From Jeotgalibaca caeni (GTDB taxonomy: Bacteria > Bacillota > Bacilli > Lactobacillales > Aerococcaceae), in contig NZ_JARBEA010000027.1 of assembly GCF_028863945.1 (NCBI RefSeq), forward strand, positions 1 through 35,685: 35,685 nt of DNA, written 5' to 3'. The notes under the pieces are model-generated. The model saw only the letters and a program-made list of their open reading frames with translations, was not told the DNA's origin and did not search any database. Shown piece by piece: positions 31,133 through 35,685 of the stretch (within the stretch, counting starts at the first letter, position 1; every line of letters begins with the position of its first letter). A program made the translations under genes and the position numbers.

Positions 31133-32857
31133 ATGATAGAATTAGGGAAGCGTATATCATGGAAAGCCGTACTGGGTTCCATTATATTTATCATTATCCA
31201 AGTCTTCGCAGAATTGAATCTGCCGAATATGACTTCCAATATTATTAACAACGGGGTGGCCACAGGGAATATTAATTACATCTGGCGCACCGGAATCATC
31301 ATGATTTTATTAACAATCGTTACGGTTTTAGCGGCCATTTGTGGCGTATATATTTCTGCACGGGAAGCACAACGTGTAGGGAAGCAAATAAGAGGGGATA
31401 TTTATCATAAAGTTATGTCCCTTTCAAAAGACAAAGTCAATCAAATCGGATCTGCGTCCTTGATCACGCGTTCAACGAACGATGTGGAGCAAGTGCAATT
31501 AGTTCTCATGATGTTCTTGCGCATGATGATGTTTGCTCCGATTATGGGAATTGGTGCAGCAGTCTTGTCCTACTCCCAAAGTCCAGATTTGGCACGGGTA
31601 TTCTTTGTTTCCGTTCCCGTTTTGATTACCTTGTTGGCTCTTATTATGGGTTCAGCAGTACCGTTATTTAAGAAAATTCAACAAAAAACCGACCGATTAA
31701 ACTTGATTTTTCGGGAAGGGCTAACAGGGGTTCGGGTAATTCGTGCTTTTAATAAAAGTGAATACGAAGAAGCTCGTTTTGCTGAAGCCAATAAAGACTT
31801 TATGGCTAATAACGTAAAAGCCATGTCCATCATTAGTTTCCTAATGCCAGTCATGACTCTCGTTTTAAGTGGAACAAACATCGCCATCATTTTAATCGGT
31901 GGAGATTACATTGCATTAGGAGATATGCCCGTTGGAAACTTGGTAGCGTTCATTAACTATTCAGCTATGTTGTTATTTAGCTTTATGATGACATCGATGA
32001 TTCTTACGATGATTCCTCGTGCTCAAGTTTCCGCTGCTCGTATTAACGAAGTATTGCGGATGGAAAGTACCATCCAAGACGGAACAGAGCAGATTGAAAC
32101 CATTCCTGGTGAGAGAAAAGAATTACGTTTCGACAACGTAACGTATCAGTTCCCTCATGCAGAACGACCTGTCGTGCAAAATATTGATTTTGAAATAAAA
32201 GCAGGACAAACGTTGGCAATTATCGGTGGAACAGGTTCAGGTAAATCAACCGTTTCAAATTTAATTATGCGTTTCTACGATGCAACAGAGGGGAAAATAA
32301 CCTTGAATGGAAAAGACTTGCGTCTGCTTTCCCAACATGATGTCCATAACCAAGTTGGCTATGTTCCTCAAAAGGCAAATCTGTTTTCTGGTACTATTCG
32401 CAGCAACATGCATTTCGGTAAAGGAGATGCAACGGATGAAGAAATCTGGAAAGCATTAGAGATTGCCCAAGCTAAAGACTTCGTGGAAGGATTAGAACTT
32501 GGACTCGACTCACCAGTTGAACAAGGTGGAACCAACTTCTCTGGAGGACAGCGTCAACGTCTATGTATCGCTCGAGCCATCGTGAAGCAACCGGATATTT
32601 ATGTCTTCGATGATTCTTTCTCAGCATTAGACTTCAAGACAGATGCTTCCTTGCGCCGTGCTTTACGTTCAGAAATTACCGATTCAATCGTTGTAATCGT
32701 AGCCCAACGAATCAGTACTGTTAAGGATGCTGATTTGATTCTTGTGCTTGATAACGGTCAATTGGTTGGAAAAGGAAAACATGAAGAGTTACTCGAGAGC
32801 AGTGAAACATACTCTGAAATTATGAAATCGCAATTTAAGGAAGGTGAAGGAAAATGA
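31133..32857 (+). CDS. Heterodimeric ABC exporter, first subunit (EfrA/LmrC/YfiB-like)
   Basis: 574 residues: a six-helix exporter domain (about 1-310), then an ATPase domain. Walker A GGTGSGKST lies near 364, the signature NFSGGQRQRLCIARA near 475, and Walker B YVFDDSFSALD near 490. The residue after the Walker B Asp is Asp instead of the catalytic Glu, marking the degenerate half-site of a heterodimeric exporter. The partner is encoded next with ATGA overlap. Enterococcal EfrAB and lactococcal LmrCD are multidrug exporters of this kind; drug export is likely but unproven here. AAAGGAGG precedes the ATG. Confidence 0.92.
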   Translation: MIELGKRISWKAVLGSIIFIIIQVFAELNLPNMTSNIINNGVATGNINYIWRTGIIMILLTIVTVLAAICGVYISAREAQRVGKQIRGDIYHKVMSLSKDKVNQIGSASLITRSTNDVEQVQLVLMMFLRMMMFAPIMGIGAAVLSYSQSPDLARVFFVSVPVLITLLALIMGSAVPLFKKIQQKTDRLNLIFREGLTGVRVIRAFNKSEYEEARFAEANKDFMANNVKAMSIISFLMPVMTLVLSGTNIAIILIGGDYIALGDMPVGNLVAFINYSAMLLFSFMMTSMILTMIPRAQVSAARINEVLRMESTIQDGTEQIETIPGERKELRFDNVTYQFPHAERPVVQNIDFEIKAGQTLAIIGGTGSGKSTVSNLIMRFYDATEGKITLNGKDLRLLSQHDVHNQVGYVPQKANLFSGTIRSNMHFGKGDATDEEIWKALEIAQAKDFVEGLELGLDSPVEQGGTNFSGGQRQRLCIARAIVKQPDIYVFDDSFSALDFKTDASLRRALRSEITDSIVVIVAQRISTVKDADLILVLDNGQLVGKGKHEELLESSETYSEIMKSQFKEGEGK

Positions 32858-34677
32858 GGAATGCACCTCGCCAAGTTGCCAAACCAAAAAACTTTTGGAA
32901 GACACTAAGACGGTTGTTCCGTTATATGTCTTTGAAAAAATGGCTTCTCTTATTGTCCTTCCTGTTATCAGCAACTGCAACCATTTTGCAGATCTTTACG
33001 CCACGGGTATTAGGTAGAGCAACTACAACAATTTTTAACGGTGTAACCCAAGGGATGCAAACCGGGGCAGACGGCGTGAGCCGCTTTCCCATAGACTTCG
33101 AAACCATTCGAAACATCTTAACCTTGGTCGCTATTTTATACATTAGTAATGCCGTATTAAGTTATATCGCCCAATTCACACTGGTTCGTATTGTTCAAAA
33201 AACAGTCTATGATCTACGCCAAGACTTCAAAGCGAAGATGACTCGTGTGCCGATCAGTTATTACGATACGAATAGTAACGGGGACATTATGAGTAGAGCA
33301 ATCAATGACGTAGATAATGTAGCCCGTCAATTGGTTCAAACCGTAAACCAGACCATTATGAGTGTCGTTCAGTTCTTCGGGATTTTAATCATGATGCTGA
33401 CCATCAGTTGGAAGCTGAGTATCATTGCCTTCCTGACGGTTCCAGTCAGTGCCTTCATTATCGCCAAGGTTGCACCTCTTTCGCAACGCTACTTCTCCCA
33501 ACAACAAAAAGAACTTGGGAAGTTAAACGGACATATTGAAGAAACGTATGCAGGGCATACTGAAATTACCAGCTTCAATCAAGAAGAAAACGTAGTAGCC
33601 GAATTCGGTGAACAAAATGAAGTACTGTTCGGTGTTGCATGGAAAGCACAATTTATTTCTGGGATTCTGATGCCAATTATGAACATGGTAAAGAATTTTG
33701 GCTATGTATTCGTGGCTATCTTTGGTGGGATAGAAGTTGCGCGAGGAATGTTGCCATTAGGTGACGTTCAAGCGTTTCTAACTTATACCAACCAGTTCTC
33801 AGAACCAATGAAACAATTAACCAATATCTTAAATACGATTCAATCCATCATCGCTTCTACAGAACGTATTTTTGAAGTATTGGATGAAGACGAAATGGAA
33901 GATCTCTCAACCAACCAACCGCGTATGGAAACCGAGAATAAAGTTATTTTCGATCATGTGCGTTTTGGTTATGGAAACAATCCAGACTTGATGACAGACT
34001 TTAACCTGGATGTGAAGCCAGGAGAAATGATTGCCATTGTCGGACCGACTGGTGCGGGTAAGTCTACTTTGATTAACTTACTGGAGCGTTTCTATGACGT
34101 TCGAGGTGGAAGTATCAAACTTGATGGCATGGATGTACGGGACATTGATCGAGAAGAGTTGCATAAGCGCTTTGCAATGGTTCTTCAGGATACATGGCTC
34201 TTCAACGGTACCATATTTGATAATATTAAATACGGTGCACACGAAGAAGTATCTGACGAACAGGTATATCAAGCGGCGCGTACGGCTCATGCGGATGAGT
34301 TTATCCGGACATTACCAGAAGGTTATCAAACCATCTTGAACGAAGATGCAAGCAACATCTCGCAAGGCCAACGTCAACTCTTGACAATTGCACGTGCCTT
34401 TATAACCGATCCAGAAATTCTGATTCTCGATGAAGCTACATCCAGTGTCGATACTCGGACAGAAATTCTTATTCAACGAGCGATGAATAAATTGTTGACC
34501 GGCAGAACGAGTTTTGTAGTGGCGCATCGCCTTTCTACCATTCGTGACGCAGACAAAATTATTGTGATGAATCATGGGGACATCGTAGAGACTGGAAGCC
34601 ATGATGAATTGATGGAACAAAACGGATTTTATGCTGATTTATATAACAGTCAGTTTGCAGTTGAAGAAGTATCTTAA
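32854..34677 (+). CDS. Heterodimeric ABC exporter, second subunit (EfrB/LmrD/YfiC-like)
   Basis: 607 residues: six transmembrane helices (about 25-340), then an ATPase domain with Walker A GPTGAGKST near 396, Walker B ILILDEATSSVD near 525 carrying the catalytic Glu, and an H-loop AHRLS. Its signature is ISQGQRQ rather than LSGGQ; this changed signature faces the degenerate site of the partner, while its Walker B serves the working site. A long extracellular loop between helices 1 and 2 (TTIFNGVTQGMQTGADGVSR) is typical of the LmrD/EfrB side. Start and the preceding stop overlap (ATGA). Confidence 0.93.
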   Translation: MRNAPRQVAKPKNFWKTLRRLFRYMSLKKWLLLLSFLLSATATILQIFTPRVLGRATTTIFNGVTQGMQTGADGVSRFPIDFETIRNILTLVAILYISNAVLSYIAQFTLVRIVQKTVYDLRQDFKAKMTRVPISYYDTNSNGDIMSRAINDVDNVARQLVQTVNQTIMSVVQFFGILIMMLTISWKLSIIAFLTVPVSAFIIAKVAPLSQRYFSQQQKELGKLNGHIEETYAGHTEITSFNQEENVVAEFGEQNEVLFGVAWKAQFISGILMPIMNMVKNFGYVFVAIFGGIEVARGMLPLGDVQAFLTYTNQFSEPMKQLTNILNTIQSIIASTERIFEVLDEDEMEDLSTNQPRMETENKVIFDHVRFGYGNNPDLMTDFNLDVKPGEMIAIVGPTGAGKSTLINLLERFYDVRGGSIKLDGMDVRDIDREELHKRFAMVLQDTWLFNGTIFDNIKYGAHEEVSDEQVYQAARTAHADEFIRTLPEGYQTILNEDASNISQGQRQLLTIARAFITDPEILILDEATSSVDTRTEILIQRAMNKLLTGRTSFVVAHRLSTIRDADKIIVMNHGDIVETGSHDELMEQNGFYADLYNSQFAVEEVS

Positions 34678-34687
34678 TGAAAAGAAA

Positions 34688-34916
34688 GTGCTCCAAAAGG
34701 CGTTAAGCTCCGAATCTTCTAACGCATACCATATCCGTAAGCAGCTAAAGCTGCAACGGTTATGGCAACTGGAACGAATAAGCGCAGGATGGTCGTAGAC
34801 CATCTGAGCATTATTTCGGAAGCACTGTGGGCTGACGCCCAAGTGTATCATGCTTGTAAGCTGCTAAAGCAGCAACAATCATGACAAAGTGACGTCGGAG
34901 CTGCCTTTTGGAGCAC
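34688..34916 (+). ncRNA. Large multi-hairpin structured RNA (about 230 nt), family not recognised
   Basis: No plausible ORF lies between 34678 and 35055. The ends pair as GTGCTCCAAAAGGC (34688-34701) with 34903-34916, continued by AGCTCCGA (34706-34713) with 34895-34902: 22 bp broken only by a bulged GTTA. Inside are four hairpins: H1 34729-34765, H2 34775-34818, H3 34823-34845, H4 34848-34884. H1 and H4 have one architecture (5 bp, 1x1 mismatch, 4 bp, AA/A internal loop, GCNGC stem, TAAA loop) but different paired bases, so pairing is conserved between copies. The bulged GTTA (34702-34705) is complementary to TAAC at 34720-34723, a possible tertiary contact. It starts 11 bases after the ABC stop codon with no clear promoter, so it may be cut from the operon mRNA. 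Strand is inferred from the terminator. Confidence 0.8.
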
Positions 34917-34946
34917 GTTTACGTGGCAGACATTCGTATGGAGGGA

Positions 34947-34980
34947 GGAGGCTGGGACAAAAGTCCCAGCCTCCTTTTTT
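34947..34980 (+). terminator. Terminator after the structured RNA and ABC operon
   Basis: GGAGGCTGGGAC (34947-34958) pairs perfectly with 34963-34974 around AAAA, followed by six T. Confidence 0.95.
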
Positions 34981-35012
34981 CGTATAAATATCTTTCTCTT
35001 ATAAAAGAAAGG

Positions 35013-35035
35013 TGTTATACTTGTTATATAACAAG
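35013..35035 (+). promoter_or_regulatory. Extended -10 promoter and palindromic operator of the GntR gene
   Basis: TGTTATACT (35013-35021) is an extended -10. It overlaps CTTGTTATATAACAAG (35020-35035), a perfect 16-bp palindrome at the expected transcription start, 20 bases before the ATG. This fits autorepression by the GntR protein. Confidence 0.75.
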
Positions 35036-35055
35036 TAGCGAGAGGGGGGAGAACG

Positions 35056-35433
35056 ATGCTGATTGAAATTGAAGCAAGTAGTCCAGTGCCTATTTATACA
35101 CAGTTGATCAATCAAATAAAGAAGGCAATTGTAAAAGGAGAATTAAAAAGAGGAGAGATGCTTCCGAGTGTTCGCGTGTTGGCTGGAGATTTAGGTGTGA
35201 ACATGCATACCATTAACAAAGCCTATAATCTAATGGTTGACGAAGGTATTTTATTAAAAAGTCAACGTGGCTATCTCGTTACTGAATCCAAACAACGTCC
35301 GGAAGAAGTAGAAGAACAATTGAAAGAGAAAATTGAAGAACTATTGATAGAAGTATATCTACATGAAGTTTCCTCAGAACACATCAAAGAATGGATGCAG
35401 GATACTGCAAGCCAATTAGAGAAGGAGTGGTAA
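35056..35433 (+). CDS. GntR family regulator, YtrA subfamily
   Basis: 125 residues. The N-terminal winged helix (about 8-75) has the GntR pattern PIYTQLINQIKKAIVKGELKRGEMLPSVRVLAGDLGVNMHTINKAYNLMVDEGILLKSQRGYLV. Only a short helical tail of about 45 residues follows; this small size without a ligand domain defines the YtrA group, whose members usually repress a membrane protein or ABC operon they belong to. The next gene, three bases away, encodes a membrane protein. GAGGGGGGAG precedes the ATG. The signal sensed is unknown. Confidence 0.93.
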   Translation: MLIEIEASSPVPIYTQLINQIKKAIVKGELKRGEMLPSVRVLAGDLGVNMHTINKAYNLMVDEGILLKSQRGYLVTESKQRPEEVEEQLKEKIEELLIEVYLHEVSSEHIKEWMQDTASQLEKEW

Positions 35434-35436
35434 GAG

Positions 35437-35613
35437 ATGTGGTTTTTTGTCGGATTTATGTTTTTAATTTTTATTCTCATGGGGATTACAATAGGGATCA
35501 CGCCATTTTACAGTCGTCAAGCTACTCCATTTGGGGTATCCGTACCTAAGAAGTATCCTTTCGTGGAACGATACAAGAAACGTTATGCCGTTTGGAACAT
35601 TGCTTTTACCTGA
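35437..35613 (+). pseudogene. N-terminal fragment of a DUF1648-like membrane protein (58 aa)
   Basis: The frame starts at ATG 35437, seven bases after AAGGAG in the end of the GntR gene. It encodes one transmembrane helix (about 3-24), then FGVSVPKKYPFVERYKKRYAVWNIAFT before TGA. A helix followed by FGVSVP and a K..Y..W segment is typical of the start of DUF1648-type proteins found after YtrA-type regulators, which go on for further helices. The rest is missing: an opposing frame begins six bases after the stop. It is probably truncated, although a genuine 58-residue protein is possible. Confidence 0.6.
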
Positions 35614-35618
35614 ATAAT

Positions 35619-35685
35619 TCATAGTTTTTCTAAAATGCTCTCTAAGCGTTGTTCCAACACTGTTTTTTGTTTAGTTATCCGACAC
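35619..35685 (-). CDS. 3' end of an opposing gene running off the window
   Basis: On the minus strand one frame is open from the window edge to TGA at 35621-35619, giving 21 residues ending KTVLEQRLESILEKL, a helical charged tail. It is too short to identify. Because it abuts the truncated gene, a mobile-element protein such as a transposase is a reasonable but unproven guess. Confidence 0.35.
   Translation of the reverse strand, partial: CRITKQKTVLEQRLESILEKL

Noticed and set aside
34639-34851. 70-residue minus-strand ORF across the exporter end and the structured RNA
   Set aside because: Cys/Phe-rich random composition, no ribosome binding site, and fully explained by the RNA helices and the exporter gene.
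34688-34916. Retron msr-msd RNA (flanking inverted repeats)
   Set aside because: No reverse transcriptase in the neighbourhood; the fold is multi-hairpin with duplicated modules.

Overview
The window looks like chromosome of a low-GC Gram-positive bacterium of the order Lactobacillales, probably the Carnobacteriaceae/Enterococcaceae side; the genus cannot be fixed from sequence alone. The support is strong AGGAGG ribosome binding sites, frequent bidirectional rho-independent terminators, two vitamin-scavenging ECF S-components (ThiT, NiaX), a NiaR repressor, PTS EIIA proteins, a CcpA-type cre site, a lipoprotein lipobox, and a glgBCDAP glycogen operon. No phage, CRISPR array or complete insertion sequence was seen.

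Layout. 1-3400: end of an upstream gene, a SprT-like metalloprotein, tRNA-Leu(GAG), two small glycine-zipper membrane proteins flanking a TPP-riboswitch-controlled thiT, and an NAD-dependent epimerase-like protein. 3568-6255: a two-gene ThrE-type exporter, a YrrS-like membrane protein, a small acidic protein and a GNAT acetyltransferase. 6354-7518: niaR and niaX with a palindromic operator between them. 7601-13079: a DUF1002-like secreted protein, AEC permease, iron-alcohol-dehydrogenase-family enzyme, cytidine deaminase, GtrA protein, zinc-ribbon membrane protein and a glyoxalase-family protein. 13121-13293: a free-standing structured RNA gene with its own promoter and terminator. 13366-14337: a DUF4349-like lipoprotein. 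14721-22862: the glycogen operon. 22830-24816: a DUF4828-like protein and aspartate kinase. 24848-30348: an SPC/HEGST-type (P1B-4) metal-efflux ATPase with a Fur-like box, EIIA-Glc, a lactonase, an orphan EIIA-Gut and an AI-2E-family permease. 30481-34677: a TetR regulator and a heterodimeric ABC exporter. 34688-34916: an elaborate structured RNA in the region after the exporter. 35056-end: a YtrA-type GntR regulator, a truncated membrane protein, and the 3' end of an opposing gene.

How they fit together. The glycogen genes form one tightly packed transcription unit (branching enzyme, ADP-glucose pyrophosphorylase GlgC/GlgD, synthase, phosphorylase) covering synthesis and breakdown, with a cre-like site upstream that fits carbon catabolite control. 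Vitamin uptake is gated by ligand sensing in two ways: TPP by RNA, niacin by NiaR. Three regulator loci (niaR-niaX, TetR-ABC, GntR) have palindromes lying on their promoters, which suggests local feedback control.

The most unusual items are the two structured RNAs. The one at 34688-34916 has a 22-bp closing helix and two internal hairpins with the same bulge and loop architecture but different, compensating base pairs. I do not recognise either RNA as a known family. Other items worth attention are a terminator hairpin that also buries the thiT ribosome binding site, a DUF4828-like gene that reads through the glgP terminator, a strong ribosome binding site spent on a four-codon ORF before glgC, and the truncated gene at the right edge.
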